14,012 nt of DNA from Euperipatoides rowelli. Its lineage: Eukaryota > Onychophora > Udeonychophora > Euonychophora > Peripatopsidae. The position numbers were made by a program, and so were the translations under genes. The DNA lies in NCBI GenBank assembly GCA_003024985.2, contig PXIH01S0017003.1. One strand, given 5' to 3'. Position 1 is the first letter of the stretch. Each line of letters begins with the position of its first letter. Under the pieces are notes generated by a model. That model saw only the letters and a program-made list of their open reading frames with translations, ran no database searches and had not been told where the DNA came from. Below are positions 1-8,690 of the stretch, in pieces.

Positions 1-1018
1 GGACCTACATTAAAAGAACATAAACATGGCGTCTATAAAATTTTAATGTAACGTAGAATTAAAATTGAAATATTTACGTGGACACCACTTCAGAATTTTA
101 TCTGAAGAATTTAATTTATTAATCTAAGTTATAATTGTTTAATAAAATTAATTAGAATCAGAAGATTGCTTAATTTATTTCAAAAATCCTGCCGTGCTAG
201 CCAATTTTCACCCCTATATGTCAATTGCCAGAGTGGTAAGGCTTCGTCGGACTGTTCATAACCTTCCTCATAGAGCTTCCCTCCCCCCTAATTGGATCTA
301 TTCTATCCCGAGAAAGATTATGCCTTCAGATAAACTAATTTACATCCAAGCTTGATCTATTCCATTACCCATATAACTACTTATCTCCGAAACCGACGCT
401 CAATTAAGGCAACAGTGTGGGAGAGCTCATAGTTATATTAGATATCGAATACACCTAGTAGGATGGGGGACCTTATTTCTAAGGTGATACCCTATAAACC
501 TAAGCTAATCATCATTACTGATAAGTATGTTTGATTTATAATTGCATGGTGTAGAAACTGGGTCACTAATAATCATATTTGTAATTCATGCGGTGCGGAC
601 GTCACAAGCATGCCGCTAACTCTTTAAATCACAAATATGATATCTACTGTAACTGGGAATATATTTCTATTATCTCCTCAGTTCATAGCAGGGGGCTTCG
701 CGCTCAGATGGCACATAAGCGTCCACATATGAACCGCCACAGATCGGAGAAATAAGTTCCGGGGTAAATCACCAGGTGTATATTATATCCTTAAAACTAG
801 CCTTTATTTATATTTACATGTAAATAGCATAAATTAGGAAGTCATAATCCAAAAGCTGGTTTAATTCAGAACATTTTATTAAATTATAAACTAAATTAGA
901 AATAGTAATTGTCTTAGTCAGAAACTGTACATGAATTCCATAGTATATCCTATAGGCTATAGCTAACTATAAGCTATATATTAATATATATATAGGTTGA
1001 CACTAGCTAGCATGAGCT
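1..1018. other. Non-coding flank with a GC-richer block of unknown origin
   Basis: No reading frame here resembles a protein I recognise. The outer parts (about 1-190 and 800-1018) are AT-rich like the rest of the window. Positions 190-790 are clearly richer in G and C, lack long homopolymers, and look like a separate insertion, for example an LTR, a SINE or another non-autonomous element. Two structures stand out inside it: an 11-bp inverted repeat at 572-582 and 631-641, and a segment at about 226-265 resembling the A and B boxes of a tRNA-type promoter. Near 950-985 there is a short AT-rich palindrome (TATAGC at 958-963 against GCTATA at 973-978). On the minus strand this region should be intron or exon of OPLAH downstream of the last visible exon, but no further OPLAH exon was found. 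Confidence 0.5.
572..641. repeat. Perfect 11-bp inverted repeat (potential stem-loop)
   Basis: ATCATATTTGT at 572-582 is exactly complementary to ACAAATATGAT at 631-641. The roughly 48-nt interior is GC-rich and contains GACGTCAC at 598-605, a near match to a cAMP-response element, as well as short GCGG and CCGC pairs. It may be a cruciform or RNA hairpin inside the unidentified GC-richer block. Its function is unknown. Confidence 0.5.
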
Positions 1019-1159
1019 TGTTGGAATGTGTAATCACTATTGTATTAATACAATTATTATTTTGTGGTTTTAACAATACCACAATACAAAATACAATGTC
1101 TGAATTTAATTTGTTTATGCTAATATTGTTGTGACGGCCAACTCATTATTCTAATAATA
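1019..1159 (+). repeat. 5' LTR of a Copia-type retrotransposon (141 bp)
   Basis: The block begins with TGTTGGAAT, the characteristic first bases of Copia-group LTRs. It ends immediately before the primer-binding site at 1160, which fixes its right edge. At about 141 bp the LTR is short, as in some Copia-group families of marine invertebrates. The last bases read AATAATA rather than the usual terminal CA, so the end is either mutated or a base or two off. No matching 3' LTR lies inside the window, so the target-site duplication cannot be checked. What I see is the start motif and the adjacent primer site; the LTR call itself is an inference from that arrangement. Confidence 0.7.
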
Positions 1160-1173
1160 GGTTATGGGCCCAG
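1160..1173 (+). other. Primer-binding site complementary to the initiator tRNA-Met anticodon arm
   Basis: GGTTATGGGCCCAG is the exact reverse complement of the conserved eukaryotic initiator tRNA-Met segment CTGGGCCCATAACC, which is the anticodon stem-loop and not the 3' acceptor end. Drosophila copia is known to prime reverse transcription from a half-tRNA cleaved in the anticodon loop, and the site here is of that type. Its position directly after a TGTTGGAAT-started LTR supports the reading. It assigns the element to the Copia lineage independently of the decayed protein. Confidence 0.85.
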
Positions 1174-1193
1174 TAGAGCATCGAATCTTCTAG

Positions 1194-2067
1194 TTGGCCC
1201 AAGCAAGATTTAAAAAAAGGGGGAAAACAGAACAAAGTGACTGTAACTCTTACATAGAAAATCAAGGAGACAACACAGGATTTATCATGTATCAAAGTGG
1301 AACCCAATATTTGGGAAGACATAGAAAGGATGTCTGTGAACAGTTATTATGGATTGAAGCTAAGAAGAAAGAAGTTAATACTTTTGATACAAACAATAAA
1401 TGGCATCAGGAAAAACCAACTGCCAATGTAAAACCAATTGCTACAAGATGGGTATATAAGTTAAAGAAAATGATGAGTCAAAGGGATGAAGATAATAGGT
1501 AGGTTGGTGGCCAAGTGTTTTCAGCATGATTATGGTATACATTATGATGAGTGCTAAGCTCCGGTGGTTAGACCGAAAACTTTGACAATACTATTGACAG
1601 TGGCAGCAAAAAAGAATTTAATTACCAAACATATAGACTTTGACTCTGTATTTTTATATAATAGGCTTGAAGAAGAGATATACATTTATCCTCCTAAATC
1701 CACAACACATCTGTTTGATGCGAATGTTATTTATAGATTGAATGCGGCAATCTATGGAAGTCAAGCTTCTCATGCCTGGTACTCTCGAATTGCTGATAGT
1801 TTATGTAAGATAAATTTTAATTCTAGTCATACAGATCAATATTTATTTAAACGTATGCCAACTATAACATATTTGGCTATCCATGTTGATGACTTGCTAA
1901 TTGCAGGATCAGATAATGAGAGAATAGAAATCACTGTAAATAAATTAAAGAACGAGTATGCTATTAAAGATTTAGGACTTATTTCATGTTATTTAGGCAT
2001 GCACGTCGAAAGAAATTTATGTAAAATCCATGTTAGATATCTAAAAGATAGATTTTTCCAAAAATAA
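1194..2067 (+). pseudogene. Broken Copia pol: reverse transcriptase remnant
   Basis: This is the reverse transcriptase part of a Ty1/Copia polyprotein. The first frame (1194-1502) carries the region upstream of the fingers, with the motif IATRWVYKLK near 1437-1466. The reading then shifts at about 1490-1500, continues in another frame with a typical LVAK..F..DYGI.YDE stretch, meets a TAA at 1555-1557, and runs on in the same frame to 2067. In this part DFDSVFLYNRLEEEIY and the catalytic box YLAIHVDDLLIAG are plain, with VDD at 1885-1893. The homology ends shortly after CYLGMHVERN, so the end of the reverse transcriptase, RNase H and the 3' LTR are missing. Gag, protease and integrase are also absent, because the primer site lies only about 20 bp upstream. 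One frameshift, one internal stop and deletions at both ends make it non-functional. It lies in sense orientation on the plus strand, opposite to OPLAH. Confidence 0.92.
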
Positions 2068-2097
2068 TTTGAGGTTAAATTTAATTTTAAAACTTAC

Positions 2098-2186
2098 TTG
2101 TGGAGCTTGAATGGTCACACCAGCTGTAGTAGTTTCAAACACATGTTCATAGGAGCCACTATATCTACTCACATCAGTAGATGTTC
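2098..2186 (-). CDS. OPLAH: 5-oxoprolinase, internal exon (third visible)
   Basis: This exon is read on the minus strand from 2186 down to 2098. It encodes [20 protein letters not shown] followed by AGVTIQAPQ, the conserved HyuA-type domain of ATP-dependent 5-oxoprolinase. The enzyme opens 5-oxo-L-proline to L-glutamate with ATP hydrolysis in the cytosol, within the gamma-glutamyl cycle. The acceptor is a pyrimidine tract ending TTCTTCCAG and the donor is GTAAGT (2097-2092), both strong. The first two bases (GA) complete a glycine codon begun in the exon at 5844-5956, giving DMGGTSTDV across the junction. That is a glycine-rich phosphate-binding motif typical of the actin-like ATPase fold. 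The exon is 89 nt and ends in phase 0. The following exon lies outside the window or was not recognised. A Copia remnant ends about 30 bp past the donor. Confidence 0.95.
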
Positions 2187-2424
2187 CTGGAAGAAAAAAA
2201 AAGACATACAGTATTACTAATATAATGTAATAAAAATCAATATGCAATAGGTCAAACAGGATCACTTCTTCTTAATATTAGAGTTGTTTTATTATTAATA
2301 CTATTCATTTATATACTTTTAAGTGCATTTAAAAAGATGGAACACATATTAATTGACTAATTTTGTAAAAAAAAAAAAAAAAGAAAATAACCCATTTGCA
2401 CAGATTTACTCATTATGAGCTTGC

Positions 2425-2790
2425 ATAATAAATGTATTATAAGCTGTTTAAAAGAGAACAGCAGAATGTAGAGCAGAATTGATGCTTATTTTAATTCATA
2501 CATTGACAACATCTCTACAGTTTACACTTTACTAGTGATGATGTTATAAAAAGTCAGCATGTTATCAATCTTTCTTCTTATCTAAGTATTCCCTATTTAC
2601 ATCAAGAATTTCTTTATCGCAAATATAAAATGAGGAGAATGGCAGCATACATACATTATTGATTGACCATTATGGAAGCCACAGTAATTCCAGTGTTTCA
2701 ACTAAAATGAAGTTTGACAATTTTCCATTTTTTAGTGAATGTGAGTCTTTTAGTCATGGGAAATTAAGATTTACCTCTAATTTTATTCCT
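2425..2790 (+). repeat. Composite dispersed repeat, copy 1 (single degenerate unit plus tail)
   Basis: Positions 2425-2530 resemble one unit of the tandem array at 10969-11560, sharing AATAAATGTATTAT and CATTGACAACATCTCTACAG. What follows matches the sequence after that array. Shared pieces include GTCAGCA, TTTATCGCAAATATAAAATG (2614-2633), GAAGCCACAGTAATT, AAAATGAAGTTTGACAA and ATTTTTTAGTGAA. The order and orientation are the same as in 11480-11800, so these are two copies of one element. No coding sequence is visible. The right boundary near 2790 is uncertain. Confidence 0.7.
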
Positions 2791-4119
2791 GTGTGAACGA
2801 GTTAAAAAAAAACTGTAAACAAAAAAAATATATATTTTCTATATCTGAGGTTTTGTTATTTATTTAAATATACAATAGATATCTTCTTTTTTTTTTTTTT
2901 TAATTTTTATATGCACCATGTAGGTTTGGCTACTGATAAGTTTGCTTTTTAATGACTTTAGAGTTGGAATATTAATAGAGCATCCTTCTGTAGCGTGGAT
3001 ACAATAACTTGCAGAATATTATCTGATTTAAATCAAATTTAACTAAGAGCTACTGTTCCTAGCTGACTCCACACATGGAGATATGAAACCATATGGTGCT
3101 GCTTAAGAATGCCTGTAGAAAATTGAGCATTAATTGTTTGATGTGACATACTTTTCTTTTTAATATATAATGACAGCAACTCTCTTTGTATCATTTAGAG
3201 CAGTGGTAGATTGACAGTAGATCACGATCGACTGGTTGATCTCTGATTTTAGGTAGAACTTGACATATGTCATGAAATAAATTTTTTTCTCTTTCATAGT
3301 TTGATTTTAAATAATATTACATTAAATTTCCTAATTTGCATAACTGTCATTGAAATTTGTGTGTATTTTATTTAATTTTTGTAGTAAAAATGTTGACAAT
3401 AATTTTCTTAATTCTGAAATAAATCAAGCATTAAATAGTTAAAAAAAAAAAAAAACATTTGCACAGCCAAAACTGAAAAGCTTATCAAAATTATAAAATA
3501 AAATGTGGTGGACCAAGGCCTTTGTGTAAATTTTCAAATAGCTTGTGACCTAAAATGTCTGCCCAAGACTGACTTGGAGGATAGTAAAAATGAATGCAAC
3601 ACATGTGGCTTGTATAGCACCACCATTAATTTCCAGGCACAAACATCAATGGATCAATTCCCTTAAATTAAATACACCCCACAGCCAGACAATTTCATAA
3701 CTTGTACCATTAATTGAAACTGTATCCTAAACTCTTTTTTGAGGAATATAGAATATCCATAACATCTTTTAAAAAATTACTATAGATTATTAAAAAACCT
3801 ACTGTATAATGTAATCCAAGGTGGTGGGAAGCTATCAATATTAAGATGAATATAAATTATTTTACTAAATATATAGAAAAGCATTACAATGATGAATTTT
3901 ATTTAATTACTGTACTTGTTAAAAAAAATTAAAGAGGTTATATAATGGCACAAAGTAATTCAATTAAGAACTTGTTTTTTTTTTTTAGTTTTTTTTTTTT
4001 TTGCCGGGGGAAGGGGTGTTTTTAAAAAGGTAGGTTTAGTAGAAAGCCAGATCACATGCATAGTTCATATATCATTTGTTTTATATCCCACATGGTCACT
4101 TTTGAACCTCAAAGATTAG

Positions 4120-4877
4120 TTGGTTAATTTCAAACATAATAATGTGGTATATCAAGGTAATGACTCTAACATACAAGCCATTAAACAGGATGATTTTAAC
4201 CATATAATTTTAGACTCAGTTAATACAGGAATGTTCCTCAATCCTAATAAATCAAAAATTATGATTCACAGTTTTTCTAAGAAACTGTTGACCATTGAAA
4301 TTAAATCTAACGACTGTTATATTGAATTGGTTGCCCACCTAAAAATTTTGGGAATTTTTATCCAAAACGATCTACGTTGGACACTTAATACATCTAATAT
4401 AATTTCAAAAGCCATAAGAAAGTTTTTTTTTTGTATAAACTCAAAAGATTTGGTGCTAGTATTGATATAATGCTTCATATATACAGTACGGTATATAAGA
4501 TTTTTATTCAGCCGATTGTAGAATATGCATGCCCTGTATGGCATATTACTTTGACTGCTAACCAAAATGAATCTATTGAACGAGTTCAAAAACGAAGCCT
4601 TAGAATTATTATGGGTCATTATTACATCTGTTATTCTGAATCACTAGAATTTCTTAACTTATTATCTCTGAATCAGAAAAGAAATTATATTTTTAAAAAA
4701 TTTGCCAATGAACTTTTTAATCAATTTAATTATCTTTTACCTGAAACCTGTTTAATGATCTAGGGTCATAAGATCAGAAATTCTAATAAGTATTTACAAA
4801 GTTTTATATGTGCCAAAGGCAAAATATATAACTCTTCACTTCCTGTTCTTATTAAGATTGTTAATAACTGTAATTGA
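4120..4877 (+). pseudogene. LINE ORF2 remnant: C-terminal reverse transcriptase region
   Basis: This is the C-terminal part of the reverse transcriptase of a non-LTR retrotransposon. The first frame (from about 4130 to 4430) has DDFNHIILDSVNTGMFLNPN, then LGIFIQNDLRW. The frame changes at the run of ten T at 4423-4432 and continues as LYKLKRFGAS-type sequence, then IFIQPIVEYACPVWHITLTA, then IERVQKRSLRIIMG. This thumb and post-palm arrangement (LKRFG, EYA.PVWH, VQKR.LRII) is typical of CR1/L2/jockey-like animal LINEs. A TAG at 4761-4763 interrupts the frame, after which family-like sequence (IRNSNKYLQSF, then YNSSLPVLI) continues to a TGA at 4875-4877. The YADD active site lies upstream and is missing, which fits 5' truncation on insertion. 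At least one frameshift and one stop make it dead. Confidence 0.88.
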
Positions 4878-5032
4878 TCTTTAAGTGTCTATTTTAAATT
4901 TCTTTCCTGTAGATAATGCCTATATCCTTAGTGGGCTAAGCCATTATGTTTTTGGCATATATGTTTCTATATATGCGTACATATATACTTATAGCCTAGT
5001 ATTAATAGTGTATATTACTTGTTTAAATAAAT
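4120..5032 (+). mobile_element. 5'-truncated LINE insertion, with 3' UTR
   Basis: The coding remnant is followed by about 150 bp of AT-rich sequence that includes a small hairpin (TTAGTGGGCTAAG near 4929) and ends around GTTTAAATAAATAGACC at 5018-5034. LINEs of this kind commonly end in A-rich or short-repeat tails, so I place the 3' end there. The left edge is a guess from where protein similarity starts. The host intron resumes afterwards. The orientation is opposite to OPLAH. Confidence 0.65.
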
Positions 5033-5035
5033 AGA

Positions 5036-5837
5036 CCTAGATATTATTATTTGATTAGATACAAAATATAGTGTAGTGAAGAAAAAATAAAACTTTATGT
5101 GGTAGAAAAAAAACTTTTATTGAAACAATATAGACTGAAAAGTGATGGGGAGGGGAGACTAGCATAAAACCATGTGGTCATGCGTGTCAATTATCATTGA
5201 AAACAATGTGTCTCATGGAAAAACAAGAAGATTGCCAATATTTTTAAACCATGATCTATTTTTCTGAAACTTTTATCCGCTCAATCACAGGCAATAAATT
5301 GATGCNATGTGTGACACTTCCAATATTGAACTATATTTTTCATGAACAACATTTTTCAGCCACGTGGTACCAAGTATTTAAAAATCGTTAAGTGTGGTGC
5401 CAGTCTAAGGAACTTACCCAAATTTGTCTAAAAATTATTCCTAATTTGGACAGAATGATAAAGATATTATAAGAATAATTGGTTTACTAAAACAAATTTA
5501 TCCTTGTTGATTAAGAAAAATGTTTATTATTTTAATTTTCTTATTTTTCTGGAAACAAAATTCCATACAAAAAAAAAATCAGAAAACATATAAACTATAT
5601 GATACAAAATTAATCATAGGTTACCAAATAATTCAATATCATAATAATTTGACCAAGTTTTATACAAATATAACAAATCACAAAAAGTAAACCTTTGTTC
5701 CCATCAATTTACAATGCTAGAAATTCTGCAATGTAATGAAATATTATAAAATTAAAATCAGGTCTTTTTTTAAAATTGAAATCCTTTGATATGATCATTA
5801 TAACTGTTTTTAATTTTAGATAATTAAAAATGTATAT
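5036..5837. other. AT-rich intron sequence, nothing recognised
   Basis: This stretch of OPLAH intron holds no reading frame, RNA gene or clear repeat that I can name. Positions 5150-5420 are slightly less AT-rich and contain near-repeats such as CCACGTGGTACCAAG and AGTGTGGTGCCAG, so an old transposon scrap is possible. The ambiguous base at 5306 is in this part. Confidence 0.5.
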
Positions 5838-5843
5838 AATTAC

Positions 5844-5956
5844 CACCCATATCAAAGCCAATAACTGGAAGATCTGTTTCTTTATTATAAGTAGTCATTG
5901 CATACCCTACAACACCACCTGCAGGCCCAGATAGAATAGCTCTTGAACCATTAAAC
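5844..5956 (-). CDS. OPLAH: 5-oxoprolinase, internal exon (second visible)
   Basis: Read from 5956 down to 5844 on the minus strand, it encodes [20 protein letters not shown], then [17 protein letters not shown]. The [14 protein letters not shown] and GFDMGG motifs are hallmarks of 5-oxoprolinase and related hydantoinase A proteins, where they belong to the ATPase-like core. The first base completes a glycine codon from the exon at 13121-13173. The last base (G) starts the glycine codon completed in the exon at 2098-2186. The acceptor is AAAG preceded by TTATT and the donor is GTAATT, weaker than the other two but consistent. The length of 113 nt gives the phase change from 2 to 1 that the flanking exons require. 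No stop or frameshift is present, so the gene looks functional here. Confidence 0.95.
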
Positions 5957-6274
5957 CTTTAATAAGATAAATTTTAAATTAATAATAAATTCTAAGCCAA
6001 TATACTGTATCTATCAGTGTTGTGTGAACATATACTTATATACAGTATACTGAATCTATATGTACTTGGTATCCTGCAAGTTTTTTAAACACCACAACAA
6101 TTGAAAGTACCTTCAAATTTGTTGTGTGTAGCCTATGGCAATTTGGACACATATTTTCATTGGTACTACTTTTTATTTAATATTAAGACATTGTTTCTCT
6201 GGTTAATTTGTTCCTAATTGGCTGTAATCACATGTCAGGCAAAAATAATAACCTCATCAAAGCCCCTGTATAAT

Positions 6275-6298
6275 AGTTTTTTTTTTAAAAAAAAAAAC
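6275..6298. repeat. Poly-T/poly-A palindrome
   Basis: AG followed by ten T, eleven A and CT forms an almost perfect self-complementary sequence. It lies directly left of the palindromic ACTTGTCC-type element and may be its edge or a junction of two oppositely oriented tails. Confidence 0.5.
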
Positions 6299-6299
6299 T

Positions 6300-6612
6300 T
6301 ATGCAAAGCAATAGCAGGCTGCAAATAGGCTTGTCTGGTAGTCTGTGACGAGTGAAAAATTATCTTGACAAGTCAGTTTTGAAACCTGGTTGTCCAAGGG
6401 ACAAGTGATAAAAAATTAAAATTATCAGAAAAAAAAAATTTTGTTGAATTATATTTATATAAGAAACAAGACATACAGTATGAACAAAATAAAAAAGCCA
6501 TATTTTTGGACAAGTAATGAAAATTGTGGGACAAGTGCAATGTGGGACAAGTGCAATTTGGAGATCACTTGTCCAAGGGACAAGTGGCTTTTTTCGAAAA
6601 TTTATATGCCTG
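6300..6612 (-). repeat. Palindromic repeat element with five GGACAAGT motifs
   Basis: GGACAAGT(G/A) occurs at 6399-6407, 6508-6516, 6529-6537, 6545-6553 and 6578-6586. The last forms a perfect 9-bp hairpin with CACTTGTCC at 6566-6574 (loop AAG). A shorter 6-bp hairpin with the same AAG loop occurs at 6390-6403. Read on the minus strand, the lead TTCAGGCATATAAATTTTCG before the hairpin resembles the lead of the element at 13801 (TTCAGGGCTAGAAAATTTCC). I take it as a member of the same non-coding palindromic family. The left edge is uncertain. No coding function is visible. Confidence 0.6.
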
Positions 6613-6691
6613 AATAGTCACAATCAAAACCACTTTGAGGTCTCATCCAAATTCCAGTTTCAGATGAGTCTACAAAATAGTCATTTCTAAC
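6602..6691 (-). other. Exon-like open frame of 29 codons, identity unknown
   Basis: On the minus strand, an acceptor-like TTTTATTTTTAAG precedes an open frame that starts VRNDYFVDSSETGIWMRPQS, continues GFDCDYSGI, and ends in TAA at 6604-6602. The composition is protein-like (W, M, C, D and E in a balanced mix) and stands out from the surrounding low-complexity intron. It is not 5-oxoprolinase: the flanking OPLAH exons already join in phase without it. It directly abuts the palindromic element at 6300-6612, so it could be a domain scrap carried by a mobile element or a relic terminal exon. I do not recognise the protein. Confidence 0.3.
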
Positions 6692-6699
6692 CTTAAAAA

Positions 6700-8310
6700 T
6701 AAAATTAATTTTCATTTTTTAGAGTGATTGTTAAATTATTAAATGTTTAATACTTTCAACATCAGAAAGTTAATAGTAGAATGTAATCAGTGAATTTAAC
6801 AGTGACTTGTCAATAAATAGTATTTAATTTAACAGTTGCAGTATAGTAATTAAATTTAATAAAATATGTTTCAAAATAAAAAAAAAGTCTCATCTCAGCA
6901 GTAAATTTAGTGTTTTTTAAAATAAAATTAGTCGGGTTTAAGTTGAATTGTATTATCGTAAGATTTTAATAATACTGTATTATTATCCATTTTTTGTTTT
7001 TTTTTTAATATTTTTTTATTCATAAAAAGGCAATGTTTTTGTTTCAAATATCAATTAACATTTTTGTCAAATTGATATCATCAGCAGATGATGAGTAAAG
7101 ATTTTAAATTGTAACAAATATTCAAATTATTTTATCTCAATTGTCATGTTTTTGTGAGAAATTGTTTTTTGGTTATTAATGTGGAGTTTAATCTTAAATA
7201 CTGGCTTAGGGATGATCGTGACTTTGGTTGACCTAAACGTGACATTGTTGTAAATTTTAAAAGAAATTAAAACAATTATAAATGTGTTCAAATTTAGTAA
7301 ATAAATTCTAAACTATCTTGCACAGAACTTTTAAAATTAATCAGATGATAAAAAGCAATTAATAAATAATATGTTTGAAAGAAATGAATTGCATATTATA
7401 ATATTTGTCTTAATTTGAATAAATATTAGTAACATTATTTTTCTATCAACTGTTTTTGACTTTGAATAGTTTTTTTTTTTTTTCAAATCATATTTAGTTT
7501 TGAAAAAGATAGAAACCCTACTCTTATGTTGGTCTTTTATAGTTCAATATTCAATTGAGAATGAAAAAGATTATTCTATGATCATTTCAACATTTTTTTA
7601 AAATAAAAAATATTAAAAACTATATATTGTAAAAGCCTTTGTTTTGTTGCTTTGTTTTTTTTTATTTGGTAAATGTTCACTAGATGTCACTTTACTGATC
7701 AAGCTCGAACTTTGTAATGACTAGATACTACATTCTAATCCTAATTTTCATTAAATAGAGCTTGGATTTGAAGTACAAAATCCTGATGTTTCACTTCTTT
7801 ATAGAAGGAAAAAAAATTATGTTTCAATTTATCAGTACAGTACTCTCAGATGTTAAAATTTGCCCTCACCCCATTCTATTTTATTGAGTAGAAAGAAAAA
7901 AAGAGAGAGAATAAATCTGTAGATAATCCTTTCTTCTCACAATTTTTTTTTTTTTTTAAAATGTCTATAAATTTTTCTATTTTATTTTTTATGAGAAAAA
8001 AGGATTACTGCGTTTAAAAAAAAAAAAAACAATAATGTAATAAGTTAAAATCAATCTGAAAATTATTAAAAATCTTTGAAAATTGATCATTAGATCAATT
8101 CTTTCCAAAAACAAAAAAATAATCTTTTTGATGTAAAAAAAATGTTTCAAACAATTTTTTTATTAAATAAAAAAATAAGTCTCCTGTCCTCCCAGTATAA
8201 TCAATAACATATTAACATCTAATAAATAGCCTAAAATAAACATTTACCAGTAATTAATTATTTCTAAGAATTCACTAGTCACAAATAGCACAATATATCT
8301 AGAAAAAAGA
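6700..8310. other. AT-rich intron sequence, nothing recognised
   Basis: This part is very AT-rich with many long T and A runs (for example around 6990-7015, 7470, 7945 and 8020) and a purine-rich AAAGAGAGAGA stretch near 7896-7912. No protein-like frame, RNA gene or named repeat is visible on either strand. Confidence 0.6.
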
Positions 8311-8329
8311 TCAGTGTTTATTTTAAATA

Positions 8330-8690
8330 TCATAGAATCCCGTCAAAGGACGCCCCACAAAATAAGTGTGCCACCTGCTATTTCTCGAACAAAGTTAGGA
8401 AAGGTGTACCATCATCAAACGAGTGTGCTGTCAAAACGCAAACATTTTGATCACTTTGAAAGAAATCCAGGCTATGTCATACAAATGCGCCCCCTAGTTT
8501 TTACTCATTTAAGGTTTTATGAGAGTGTTTTCATGTAACCTAAATAATTGTGCCATTTTGAAAGCAGTCTTTTAAATAATTCTGATTCTAGCCAAACAAG
8601 TGAGCCTGTGCAGTTTTGCAGTGCATTATGGTAAATCTAAGGTTTGCTAGCATGTGTCAAATAACGGCGCCTCCCCCTAAAAAACGTGTA
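8330..8690. promoter_or_regulatory. GC-richer island with CTCF-like motif; candidate regulatory element
   Basis: This stretch contrasts with the surrounding intron by its higher G+C and the lack of homopolymers. On the minus strand, ACTAGGGGGCGC at 8498-8487 matches the core of the animal CTCF consensus. A related TTAGGGGGAGGCGCC lies at 8680-8666, and TGTGGGGCGTCC lies near 8365. GCCATTTTG at 8552-8560 resembles a YY1-type site. A 74-codon open frame crosses it on the plus strand but shows no recognisable protein. A regulatory or insulator element, an alternative promoter, or an old SINE would all fit. The motif is seen; the regulatory role is inferred. Confidence 0.35.

Larger units (their letters stand above)
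2187..5843 (-). other. OPLAH: OPLAH intron between the second and third visible exons (about 3.7 kb)
   Basis: On the minus strand the intron starts with GTAATT at 5843-5838 and ends with AG at 2188-2187 after a pyrimidine tract. It contains one copy of a composite repeat (2425-2790) and a 5'-truncated LINE (4120 to about 5030). The remaining parts (2800-4110 and 5040-5837) are AT-rich with many A and T runs, for example around 2360, 2890, 3440 and 3970-4000, and I see no exon or RNA gene in them. A stretch at about 3199-3246 (AGCAGTGGTAGATTG, then GATCACGATCGAC) resembles the end of a hAT-type transposon, but no partner end was found. One ambiguous base (N) sits at 5306. Confidence 0.85.

Noticed and set aside
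2041-2265. Single 74-codon minus-strand open frame taken as a gene
   Set aside because: Only 2186-2098 is coding. The rest is splice acceptor tract and intron, shown by the AG and GTAAGT signals and by where OPLAH similarity stops.
3190-3260. hAT-like transposon end (AGCAGTGGTAGATTG)
   Set aside because: I could not find a matching inverted end or an 8-bp target duplication nearby.
4317-4619. 100-codon minus-strand open frame
   Set aside because: It is antisense to the LINE reverse transcriptase remnant and shows no family features.
8314-8538. 74-codon open frame on the plus strand
   Set aside because: It has no recognisable domain, no proper upstream exon context, and coincides with the GC-richer motif island. 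The openness is probably due to base composition.
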